From a virus: 64,000 bases of DNA. The DNA lies in IMG/VR virus record IMGVR_UViG_3300042563_002067, positions 1 through 64,000 of that record. One strand, 5' to 3'. The notes under the pieces were generated by a model. That model was not told the DNA's origin. It saw only the letters and a list, made by a program, of their open reading frames with translations, and made no database searches. Numbering within the stretch: position 1 is the first letter of the stretch; every line of letters starts with the position of its first letter. Both the position numbers and the translations under genes were made by a program. This document shows positions 53,355 through 60,086 of this stretch, piece after piece.

Positions 53355-53553
53355 AAAATAGTGAAAAAGTAATTATATGAAGTAACCTTCGGGGACACTG
53401 CCGGAACCCTTTAACACATAGGTAGGTGAAAAGTATGATGAAAGACAACGGCGCACCGGTCAACCATCTGGGAGTAATTACCCATAACGGATGTGGAGAT
53501 GAAGTCACAGCTCCTTAGGACCGCAATGGTGAAAAATTTGGTCGAACTATTTT
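53355..53553 (+). ncRNA. Structured RNA closed by AAAATAGT / ACTATTTT
   Basis: 8-bp closing helix around 199 bases, followed by AATTTTT. The interior has ACCTTCGGGG, CGGCGCACCGG and many short helices. No gene on either strand is supported here. Confidence 0.55.
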
Positions 53554-53561
53554 AATTTTTA

Positions 53562-53782
53562 TATTCTGTTTGACGTTAGACAGTATGGTGCCCTGGATAT
53601 CTCGGAAACACAAGTGGGGAAGGAAGTTACTCACCACATACAGAAAACATAGATTCGTATGTCTAACGAAAGGTTAAGTGAAAAGGTCGGCATTCGTTCC
53701 AACGTTGCGACAGACTATAATAGGGGAGTGAAGGGGTTTGGGCCTTCACACTTAATTACCAATCTATGTCGGTAACAGAATA
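53562..53782 (+). ncRNA. Structured RNA closed by TATTCTGTT / AACAGAATA
   Basis: 9-bp closing helix around 221 bases, immediately after the previous RNA. A second helix CGTTAGAC / GTCTAACG lies inside, and GTGAAGG...CCTTCAC near the 3' part. No gene supported. Confidence 0.58.
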
Positions 53783-53786
53783 AATT

Positions 53787-53858
53787 GGCTCCATCGTTCA
53801 ACGGATAGGACATTTCTCTTCTAAGGAAATTATCGGGGTTCGAATCCCTGTGGAGTCA
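53787..53858 (+). tRNA. tRNA-Arg(TCT)
   Basis: Acceptor GGCTCCA / TGGAGTC, anticodon stem TTTCT / GGAAA with loop CTTCTAA, T-loop TTCGAAT. Confidence 0.92.
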
Positions 53859-53866
53859 CAACAATT

Positions 53867-53939
53867 GCCTTGGTGGTGGAACGGTAGACACGGAAGTCTT
53901 AGGAACTTCATATTGAGGGTTCGATTCCCTCCTGAGGTA
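53867..53939 (+). tRNA. tRNA-Leu(TAG)
   Basis: Acceptor GCCTTGG / CTGAGGT, D-arm of Leu type (GGTGGAACGGTAGACAC), anticodon stem GAAGT / ACTTC with loop CTTAGGA, short variable arm, T-loop TTCGATT. Confidence 0.9.
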
Positions 53940-53944
53940 CAAAA

Positions 53945-54131
53945 TTTACGCATAGAAAGACAAACAAAATACAAGCCACAACAGTTAATGCACTACAATG
54001 TATTACAACACTATCAAGAAGTGTTATGTTTGTTGAGTAAGATAAAGAAAAACCTGGACGTGAGTTAGGTATGGATTAAGGTGAGAGTCGTAACCTCCAT
54101 AGAATTATCCCCATCTTGAGGGATGTGTAAA
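53945..54131 (+). ncRNA. Structured RNA, family 1 copy 2
   Basis: TTTACGCAT (53945-53953) pairs with ATGTGTAAA (54123-54131), one G-T. Same order of conserved blocks as the copy at 50499, with compensating differences in the closing helix and in the ATCCC/GGGAT hairpin near the 3' end. Confidence 0.65.
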
Positions 54132-54229
54132 AATATACATTATCATAACTCGGTGTGATACACCGCCAACTACCTCCTTAAACAACGTGGGAACTGCGGT
54201 TCTCCCAATGTGGCCGAAGTGATGATGTA
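54132..54229 (+). ncRNA. Structured spacer segment
   Basis: TACAT...ATGATGTA can close it with bulges; GGTGTGATACACC and GGGAACTGCGGTTCTCCC hairpins lie inside. No gene. Confidence 0.35.
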
Positions 54230-54289
54230 AAAAGAAACAGAGAAAAATCTGGACAGCGAAAGCAGGATAGACCTTGGACAGTTTCTTTT
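54230..54289 (+). ncRNA. Structured spacer RNA closed by AAAAGAAAC / GTTTCTTTT
   Basis: 9-bp closing helix, interior CTGGACAGCGAAAGCAGG. A further AGAGC/GCTCT hairpin (54304-54335) precedes tRNA-Thr. Confidence 0.5.
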
Positions 54290-54342
54290 AGTAGTTTAAG
54301 AGACAGAGCTGACTTCTACTTTAAAAAAATGCTCTGCGACAG

Positions 54343-54414
54343 GCTGGTAAAACATAAATGGTGATGTGCTTGTTTTGTACACAAGATAATAGGGTTCGAT
54401 TCCTTATACCAGCT
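54343..54414 (+). tRNA. tRNA-Thr(TGT)
   Basis: Acceptor GCTGGTA / TACCAGC, anticodon stem CTTGT / ACAAG with loop TTTGTAC, T-loop TTCGATT. Confidence 0.9.
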
Positions 54415-54459
54415 CAATTTTTTTTATTGTTCGAATCTGACTTTTGACTCTTTTTGTGA

Positions 54460-54467
54460 TATTTATA
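54460..54467 (+). promoter_or_regulatory. Phage promoter motif TATTTATA
   Basis: 13 bases before the HNH gene at 54481, with TTGAC (54443-54447) upstream, as at 51879. Confidence 0.58.
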
Positions 54468-54480
54468 ATAAAGAGAAGTT

Positions 54481-55194
54481 ATGAAAAAATGGACAGAAGA
54501 AGAATTTAATTTATCAGTGAATTACATAAATAATGGGTTGACTTATGATGAAATTGCGGAATTCTTAAATAGAACTAAAAAATCGGTTAGAATAAAGTTA
54601 AATAAATTTGGTGTTTATGTTAAACCAAAAATTTATACTATTGAAAAAAAATGTATTCATTGTAATAATGATTTTATATCGTTTATTAGTGAAGAAAGAA
54701 AATATTGTTCTCAGTCGTGTTCCGCAAAAGAAAATAATAAATTATATGTTAAACGACAAAAAACCGAATTTAATGTAGAAGTTAAAAATCTGAATAAACA
54801 AATTAAAAATTGTTTGAATTGTGGGTGTGAAATTAATGATTCAACAAAAACATATTGTAATCAAATTTGTTTTCACGAAAATCGTAAAAAAAATATTTTT
54901 AATTTAATCAATAATAATGATACTACATTAAATCCAAGACAATATAAAAAATATCTTATTGAAAAATATGGTAATAAATGTATGGAATGTGGATGGGGTG
55001 AAAAAAACCCAAAAAGTAATACAATACCAATTGAGTTAGAACATATCGACGGAAATGGGTCTAACAACACATTAAGTAATTTAAAATTATTATGTCCTAA
55101 TTGTCATTCTTTAACTCCAACATATAAGGGGGCGAATAAAGGTAATGGAAGACATAATAGAAGAGAAAGATACCAAGATGGTAAAAGTTATTAA
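54481..55194 (+). CDS. HNH endonuclease with HTH and zinc fingers
   Basis: 237 residues. N-terminal HTH of the SANT-like type (WTEEEFNLSVNYINNGLTYD, NRTKKSVRIKLNKFG), two CxxC pairs (CIHCNNDF, CSQSC; CLNCGCE, CNQIC), then HNH: CMECGWGEKNPKSNT, ELEHIDGNGSNN, LLCPNCHSLT. A homing endonuclease-like gene between tRNA-Thr and the Leu-like tRNA, with its own phage promoter motif. Confidence 0.88.
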   Translation: MKKWTEEEFNLSVNYINNGLTYDEIAEFLNRTKKSVRIKLNKFGVYVKPKIYTIEKKCIHCNNDFISFISEERKYCSQSCSAKENNKLYVKRQKTEFNVEVKNLNKQIKNCLNCGCEINDSTKTYCNQICFHENRKKNIFNLINNNDTTLNPRQYKKYLIEKYGNKCMECGWGEKNPKSNTIPIELEHIDGNGSNNTLSNLKLLCPNCHSLTPTYKGANKGNGRHNRRERYQDGKSY

Positions 55195-55197
55195 AAT

Positions 55198-55277
55198 AGT
55201 TAGGTGGCGGAATTGGATAGACGCGGCCCCGTTGAGGGGTTTAACCGGAATTACAGGTTCGAGTCCTGTCCTGACTA
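55198..55277 (+). tRNA. tRNA, Leu-type body, anticodon unresolved
   Basis: Acceptor AGTTAGG / CCTGACT, Leu-type D-arm, T-arm ACAGG TTCGAGT CCTGT. The anticodon arm GGCCC-CGTTGAG-GGGTT gives nominal TTG with G at position 33; a one-base shift would give GAG (Leu) but breaks the stem. A close relative of the gene at 46830. Confidence 0.6.
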
Positions 55278-55487
55278 CAATTGAGATAGAGATACTCAAT
55301 AGATTTGGCATCGTTTCTTAAACAAAGATGTAGCTGACGCCTCAAACGGTTTTACAGAGGGGGTCTTAGGGTTAATAGGGAGCCTACCAACTCACCTCCT
55401 AGTAATGGTTGACTTTTTAAGTGGTAAGACACGTAGGGTTTTTGAATAGGAAAAACTAAGAATATCTACACCAAAATAATCTCATTG
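55278..55487 (+). ncRNA. Structured spacer RNA closed by CAATTGAGAT / ATCTCATTG
   Basis: 9 bp with one bulged base, 210 bases. The 5' part can alternatively form ATTGAG / CTCAAT, a possible conformational switch. Confidence 0.45.
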
Positions 55488-55497
55488 GTGGAAAAAT

Positions 55498-55570
55498 GTC
55501 CTCGTGGTGAAACGGTAAACACAACGGTTTTAAGCATCGTAAGCTGTAGGTTCGACTCCTACCGGGGATA
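55498..55570 (+). tRNA. tRNA-Leu(TAA)
   Basis: Acceptor GTCCTCG / CGGGGAT, Leu-type D-arm, anticodon stem ACGGT / ATCGT with loop TTTAAGC, T-arm GTAGG TTCGACT CCTAC. Confidence 0.88.
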
Positions 55571-55636
55571 CTAATATTTAATATTATGAAAAACAACCAA
55601 CCCAACTCCACTTAGTTTTAGCTATTAGCTAAAATT

Positions 55637-55867
55637 ATGACTCAGAAATTGAGAATTTGGAGAGTAGTACCCGTTAGTAACGGTGTTCAGGCTCCCACTT
55701 TTTTCGTAGAAACTACGGAAGAAGGACGTGAGAAGGCAGAGGAATCTGCGATTAAACAAGCACGAATTAAATCGGGCTTAGGAAAGTTCAAACAATGGAA
55801 CTTTAGATTGGAGAAACTCTCTGTGAGGGTTGATAAATTTGGTAGGTATGTGAAACACCACCAATAA
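55637..55867 (+). CDS. Small basic protein
   Basis: 76 residues, MTQKLRIWRVVPVSNGVQAP, strand-helix-strand with EEGREKAEESAIKQARIKSG and a Gly/Lys-rich end. An 8-bp hairpin TTTTAGCT / AGCTAAAA ends 2 bases before the ATG and could mask its ribosome site. Resembles small RNA-binding phage proteins. Function unknown. Confidence 0.58.
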   Translation: MTQKLRIWRVVPVSNGVQAPTFFVETTEEGREKAEESAIKQARIKSGLGKFKQWNFRLEKLSVRVDKFGRYVKHHQ

Positions 55868-55906
55868 GTTGACATATGTTTGTGGGTTCATTAAAAACCC
55901 ATAATT

Positions 55907-55978
55907 GGTCTCGTAGCTCAAAGGTGGAGCAGTTCGCTCATAACGAAAAGGATGGGATATCGTGATTCCCCGAGACCA
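55907..55978 (+). tRNA. tRNA(CAT), Met or Ile2, with unusual T-arm
   Basis: Acceptor GGTCTCG / CGAGACC perfect, anticodon loop CTCATAA. T-loop ATCGTGA and T53-T61 mismatch as in tRNA-Asn copy 2. Third CAT tRNA of the array; lysidine-modified Ile2 is possible. Confidence 0.75.
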
Positions 55979-56090
55979 CAGCGGATATTTGAGTGTAAGC
56001 AAGTACAATATCTATCGTTAGACCCTTACAGGTGATGAACGGTGGTCTTAGGGTCATTCCTAAGTGTAGATACCAGTTAACTCTACATAG

Positions 56091-56119
56091 AACCTTCAAG
56101 GAAACTTGGGGGTTTTTTA
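56091..56119 (+). terminator. Terminator of the tRNA array
   Basis: AACCTTCAAG-GAAA-CTTGGGGGTT with GNRA-like loop and T-tract. Confidence 0.92.
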
Positions 56120-56144
56120 TTTACAATAAAATAAATCATCCTTA

Positions 56145-56152
56145 TATTTATA
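56145..56152 (+). promoter_or_regulatory. Phage promoter motif TATTTATA
   Basis: 107 bases before the ATG at 56259, giving a long leader that includes an AACC-TTGTTGCTGA-GGTT hairpin. Confidence 0.55.
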
Positions 56153-56258
56153 ACTGAAACCTTGTTGCTGAGGTTCTCGTGTCCACAGAGGCATTTGAGT
56201 TGGAATTGATACCAACGAAGAGAAGTTCAATAAACATAAAAAATAAAATAAGGAAATT

Positions 56259-57122
56259 ATGTATTACCAAACAAAAACAGGTACGCCTTGTGCGTACATC
56301 TCAAAAGACAGAAAACGTCTTAAACAATTTGGACAAACTGTCTATCTAAACAACGGGGACGAATTCCAATTGGAATTATTCAACCCATCATCAACCACAG
56401 TATTAGCGAAAATCAAACTTGACGGAAGTTATATCTCCGGAGGAGGAATTGTTCTTAAACCGGGACAAAGAGTATTTCTTGAGAGATACCTTGACGACGC
56501 TTGTAAATTTAAGTTTGAAACTTATGAGGTTGATGGAACATCAAATGAGGTATTGGATGCCATCGCCGGAAATGGGGATGTTGTTATCGACTTCTTTGAT
56601 GAATATAAACAACCGGTGTGGAACAACCCAATAACTTATGTTGGTGGTTCATTTGGTGGACCAACTCATACATATTATAACAATACAGGTACATTTTCAG
56701 GTGGATATGCTCATACAACATTAAGTAATAATGTATCTTTTACGTCATCAAGTAATACTGCGGGAGTTAATTTTAATACTACCTCAATAAGTAATACTTT
56801 TGCAGGACCAAACATTAGAAGTAAAAGAGGTATATTAAAATCTAAAGGTAATTCTCGTAGTGAGGTTACTATGGATGGTATGTTATCTATGGACTCAGTA
56901 GAAACCGGTAGAGTTGAAAAAGGTGGTTCATCTGACCAATCTTTTAAAACGGTAGATAAAACTTTTAATCATTATACTTGTTCTACATCGATATGGAAGA
57001 TATTACCGGTGTCACAACAGGTTTTTGAAAAACAGGATTTAAAAGTGTATTGTGTTAACTGTGGAAAAAAAAGAAAAAAAGATTCCGATAAATTTTGTTC
57101 TTCTTGTGGGGACAAATTCTAA
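56259..57122 (+). CDS. Hypothetical protein with C-terminal zinc ribbon
   Basis: 287 residues. An N-terminal beta-sandwich-like domain (MYYQTKTGTPCAYISKDRKR, LKPGQRVFLERYLDD), a low-complexity Ser/Thr/Asn/Gly middle (about 125-190), and a C-terminal zinc ribbon CVNCGKKRKKDSDKFCSSCG. This organisation occurs in conserved phage proteins of unknown role. It is probably expressed late from the TATTTATA motif. Confidence 0.68.
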   Translation: MYYQTKTGTPCAYISKDRKRLKQFGQTVYLNNGDEFQLELFNPSSTTVLAKIKLDGSYISGGGIVLKPGQRVFLERYLDDACKFKFETYEVDGTSNEVLDAIAGNGDVVIDFFDEYKQPVWNNPITYVGGSFGGPTHTYYNNTGTFSGGYAHTTLSNNVSFTSSSNTAGVNFNTTSISNTFAGPNIRSKRGILKSKGNSRSEVTMDGMLSMDSVETGRVEKGGSSDQSFKTVDKTFNHYTCSTSIWKILPVSQQVFEKQDLKVYCVNCGKKRKKDSDKFCSSCGDKF

Positions 57123-57150
57123 AAAATAAACAAATAACAAGGTTTCATAA

Positions 57151-57183
57151 AAAAACCCCTTCTTTTCAGAGGGGGTTTTTGAT
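57151..57183. terminator. Bidirectional terminator
   Basis: AAAAACCCC / GGGGTTTTT stem between convergent genes ending at 57122 and 57196. Confidence 0.86.
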
Positions 57184-57195
57184 TTTATATTAATT

Positions 57196-59010
57196 TTATG
57201 GTGTTGTTGGTGTTGGGGTTGGTGTTTCAGTATTAGTAGGTGTTGGAGTTTGAGTTGGAGTCTCGGTAGGTGTTGGTGTTTGCGTCGGAGTCTCAGTTGG
57301 TGTTGGGGTTGGGGTTGGGGTTGGACATCCATTAGGGTCGGATGATGTAATTTGTCCAAGTCCTCCCGTAATGTTATACCAGGCAGTTCCGTTAGAATAG
57401 TAACCATCAGGAGCAGGAGTTATTAATGATGTGTCAATGTATATATATTCATTAAGATTCGGTCCAATTCCACCTGCAACAGGTGCGTAAACATTAATTG
57501 GTGAACCAACATTAGTACAAGCATCAATTGATGTTGCTCCGGTTCCTAAACTATATGTGTAATAACCAAATGTTGCTGTTGGTGTCATTGAAGGTGTTGG
57601 AGTTATTGTCGTTGTAGGTGTTGGTGTGATAGTAGGTGTTGGTGTTGGAATTATTGAACATAATGTAAATGGTGATATAGCAAATCCTGTGTTATCTAAT
57701 TCAACTTCTTGTCCTAAATACGCGTAATATCCTGACATATCAATAGTTGATGGTCCATATACATCATTAAAGAATTCAGTATTCATATCGAAAGTACTAT
57801 TTTCTCCATAAATAACTATTGGTGTACCGGTAGAACATACTGAATAAATACTAGTGTCAAATAATACATTAAATAAAGTTCTTGTTACAACGGTAGGTGT
57901 TGGTGTTTGAGTTGGAGTTTCAGTTTGAGTTGGTGTTTGAGTTGGTGTTGGTGTTTGAGTTGGAGTTTCAGTTTGAGTTGGAGTTGGTGTTTGCGTCGGA
58001 GTCTCGGTTGGTGTTGATGTTTGAGTTGGTGTTGGTGTCGGAATATTGTATGTGAAAATATTTGACGTTGTAGGTCCACCATTAATACATTCTTGAGTTA
58101 TTCTAAAATAAATAATATTTGTTGGGTCTATACCAATATCAAATGGTTCCGGTGTTGAACACTGACCAACTATTGGAACCCAAGTTATAAGGTCTAAAGA
58201 GTATGATAAGAATGCTTGAACACAATTAGGTTCTAAATTTACAAAGTTATATTCCCAAGTTGTGCCAGCACTATATGTTACGCTAAGTAATTCTATTCCA
58301 CATAATGGGAATGTTGGTGTTGGAGTCAATGTCATCGTATTTGTTGGTGTCATTGTAGGTGTTGGAGTTGGTGTTGGGATATTATTTTGAATCTCATTTG
58401 AGGTTGTTGGTCCACCAACAATTGATTCTTGTGTTATTCTAAAGATAACACTGTCGTATAATTCTATACCCACATCCCAAGTTGTTGGAGACGTAACACA
58501 TCCAATGATATTTGTTACCCAATTAAAACCACCATCAAGCGAGTATTCTAAGTATAAATTAGAACAATTACTATCAATGTTTATAAAAGTGTATTCCCAA
58601 TTATATGCTGATGTATTAACAACACTTGATAATATTATACCATTTAATGGGAATGTTGGAGTTGGAGTTGGAGTCTCAGTTTGCGTCGGAGTCTGTGTTG
58701 GAGTCTCAGTTTGCGTCGGAGTCTGTGTTGGAGTCATTGTAGGTGTTTGAGTTGGTGTTTGACTAGGTGTTTGAGACGGAAGTATTGGTGAGTGAGTAGG
58801 TGGAAAATCCAATACCTCAATAATATCAACACAAGAAGCTGTCCCTTGATTATTTAAAAATCTTAATGTTCCATCAAAAGCCCAAATATTTTTAACTTGA
58901 CCAGGAGATAATGAAACTTGGTATTGCCACATACTATCTGACAATGTTTTGTAGTTGAAAAATATTGTGCTTTGACAAATATTTTTTAAAATGTATTTTT
59001 TTCCTATCAT
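57196..59010 (-). CDS. Repeat-rich adhesin or fibre protein with T/P/Q/E linkers
   Basis: 604 residues. An N-terminal about 90-residue head domain is followed by linkers made of alternating Thr with Pro, Gln or Glu (TPTQTPTQTETPTQTPT type). These separate two homologous beta domains of about 85 residues (NWEYTFINIDSNCS..., TWEYNFVNLEPNCV..., each with RITQE-x-I-x-GGPTTSN) and then two further Cys-containing domains that share a C-x-x-x-GSPIxVY pattern. The linkers resemble mucin-like stalks. No signal peptide, so it is likely a virion fibre rather than an exported protein. Driven by its own phage promoter motif. Confidence 0.75.
   Translation of the reverse strand: MIGKKYILKNICQSTIFFNYKTLSDSMWQYQVSLSPGQVKNIWAFDGTLRFLNNQGTASCVDIIEVLDFPPTHSPILPSQTPSQTPTQTPTMTPTQTPTQTETPTQTPTQTETPTPTPTFPLNGIILSSVVNTSAYNWEYTFINIDSNCSNLYLEYSLDGGFNWVTNIIGCVTSPTTWDVGIELYDSVIFRITQESIVGGPTTSNEIQNNIPTPTPTPTMTPTNTMTLTPTPTFPLCGIELLSVTYSAGTTWEYNFVNLEPNCVQAFLSYSLDLITWVPIVGQCSTPEPFDIGIDPTNIIYFRITQECINGGPTTSNIFTYNIPTPTPTQTSTPTETPTQTPTPTQTETPTQTPTPTQTPTQTETPTQTPTPTVVTRTLFNVLFDTSIYSVCSTGTPIVIYGENSTFDMNTEFFNDVYGPSTIDMSGYYAYLGQEVELDNTGFAISPFTLCSIIPTPTPTITPTPTTTITPTPSMTPTATFGYYTYSLGTGATSIDACTNVGSPINVYAPVAGGIGPNLNEYIYIDTSLITPAPDGYYSNGTAWYNITGGLGQITSSDPNGCPTPTPTPTPTETPTQTPTPTETPTQTPTPTNTETPTPTPTTP
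57200..58800. repeat. Coding Thr-Pro/Gln/Glu repeat tracts
   Basis: Blocks at about 57200-57330, 57580-57650, 57890-58050, 58310-58380 and 58660-58790 consist of degenerate 6-base units (GTTGGT / GTTGGA / GTTTGA). They encode the linkers of the fibre protein; strong G/T bias on the plus strand. Confidence 0.8.
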
Positions 59011-59028
59011 TTTTATTTGTTTTTATTA

Positions 59029-59036
59029 TATAAATA
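59029..59036 (-). promoter_or_regulatory. Phage promoter motif TATTTATA
   Basis: 19 bases upstream of the fibre gene on the minus strand. Confidence 0.58.
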
Positions 59037-59080
59037 TTTACTTTTTTTAAATAAACATTTTTTATATTAAAAAAAATGAT

Positions 59081-59088
59081 TATCTTTG
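59081..59088 (+). promoter_or_regulatory. Host-type -7 element TATCTTTG
   Basis: Upstream of the cREC gene at 59106; the -33 position reads TTTT instead of TTTG. Confidence 0.5.
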
Positions 59089-59105
59089 TGTCAAATTATA
59101 TGATT

Positions 59106-59564
59106 ATGAAAAGAATTTATTTAGATGACGTAAGAACCCCAACCGGAGATAATTGGATAGTGGTGAGAAATTACGATGAATTTGTTAGTAAAGTTAGTGA
59201 GATTGGTTTAGGAAATATTGATATAATTTCCTTGGACCACGATTTGGGTGATACGGCAATGAAAGAATATTTCAATAACGTTTCACCAAATTATACTTTG
59301 GATTATAACAATATTGACGAAAAAACCGGATACGATGCTGCTAAGTTTTTAGTTGCATTATTTCACAACACAAATGAAGGTAGATTCAATATGAGTAGAA
59401 GTGAAAGAAAAAGAGATAGGTTTGTTTTTCCAATTGTATATGTTCATTCTGCAAACCCAATCGGGAGTGCGAACATTATGGGTTATTTGAACAACTTTTA
59501 TATGAACGAGGGTCAAGCTCAAACTTGTGTTAGAGTTAAAATTCCTCACGATACAATTGACTAA
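59106..59564 (+). CDS. Cyclic-phosphate-processing receiver-like protein (cREC)
   Basis: About 152 residues. IYLDDVRTPTGDNWIVVRNY and IDIISLDHDLGDTAMKEY match the cREC signature (LDD-x-R-x-P and SLDHDLG), a receiver-like domain predicted to process cyclic phosphate ends or handle such nucleotides. Start taken at 59106 because the -7 box makes the earlier Met (59076) untranscribed. It leads the operon that also has a phosphoesterase, kinase and RNA ligase. Confidence 0.8.
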   Translation: MKRIYLDDVRTPTGDNWIVVRNYDEFVSKVSEIGLGNIDIISLDHDLGDTAMKEYFNNVSPNYTLDYNNIDEKTGYDAAKFLVALFHNTNEGRFNMSRSERKRDRFVFPIVYVHSANPIGSANIMGYLNNFYMNEGQAQTCVRVKIPHDTID

Positions 59565-59567
59565 ATT

Positions 59568-60086
59568 ATGAATATATTTTTCTTGGATGAGAATCCGACA
59601 TTGTCGGCACAATACCACGTAGATAAACACGTAGTTAAAATGATTTTGGAAACGGCTCAGTTATTATGTTCGGTTCATCACGTAACCGACCAACTACCGA
59701 CCAACTACCGTAGGAGTACCGTAGAAGTACCCTACAAGTTGTCACATAAAAATCACCCTTGTGCGGTGTGGGCTCGTCAGAGTTTATCGAATTACTTATA
59801 CTTGTGTGAATTGGGGTTGGAGTTAGGAAAAGAATATACTCATAGGTATGGTAAAAGACATAAATCGATTGATGTTATTGAATGGTGTATTGTGAATAAA
59901 CCAAACATTCCGGATATTGATTTTACTACTCCGGCGATGGCGATGCCGGATGAATATAAAACGGATTCTGTTGTGGAATCTTACAGGAATTATTATATTG
60001 GTGCGAAAATTAGTTTGGCATCTTGGAAAAACAGAGAAAAACCATTTTGGTTTGGAAAAAAAGAATTAGATTTGCAATATGATTAA
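59568..60086 (+). CDS. Conserved phage protein (KHVVKMxLExAQLL type)
   Basis: 172 residues. FFLDENPTLSAQYHVDKHVV, KMILETAQLLCSVHHV, HKNHPCAVWARQSLSNYLYL and EYTHRYGKRHKSIDVIEWCI are conserved in a widespread phage family, sometimes labelled pyrimidine-dimer DNA glycosylase-like by automated annotation; its activity is uncertain. His and Lys clustering suggests a nucleic acid enzyme. Overlaps the phosphoesterase gene by 8 bases. Confidence 0.7.
   Translation: MNIFFLDENPTLSAQYHVDKHVVKMILETAQLLCSVHHVTDQLPTNYRRSTVEVPYKLSHKNHPCAVWARQSLSNYLYLCELGLELGKEYTHRYGKRHKSIDVIEWCIVNKPNIPDIDFTTPAMAMPDEYKTDSVVESYRNYYIGAKISLASWKNREKPFWFGKKELDLQYD

Noticed and set aside
58505-58750. Plus-strand frame rich in Val/Gly/Cys
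   Set aside because: It is the complement of the Thr-rich linker coding sequence and has no promoter or ribosome site.
57200-58800. G/T-rich tandem repeats resembling a CRISPR or satellite array
   Set aside because: The repeats are 6-base degenerate units in frame with a minus-strand protein (Thr-Pro/Gln/Glu linkers), not direct repeats with unique spacers.
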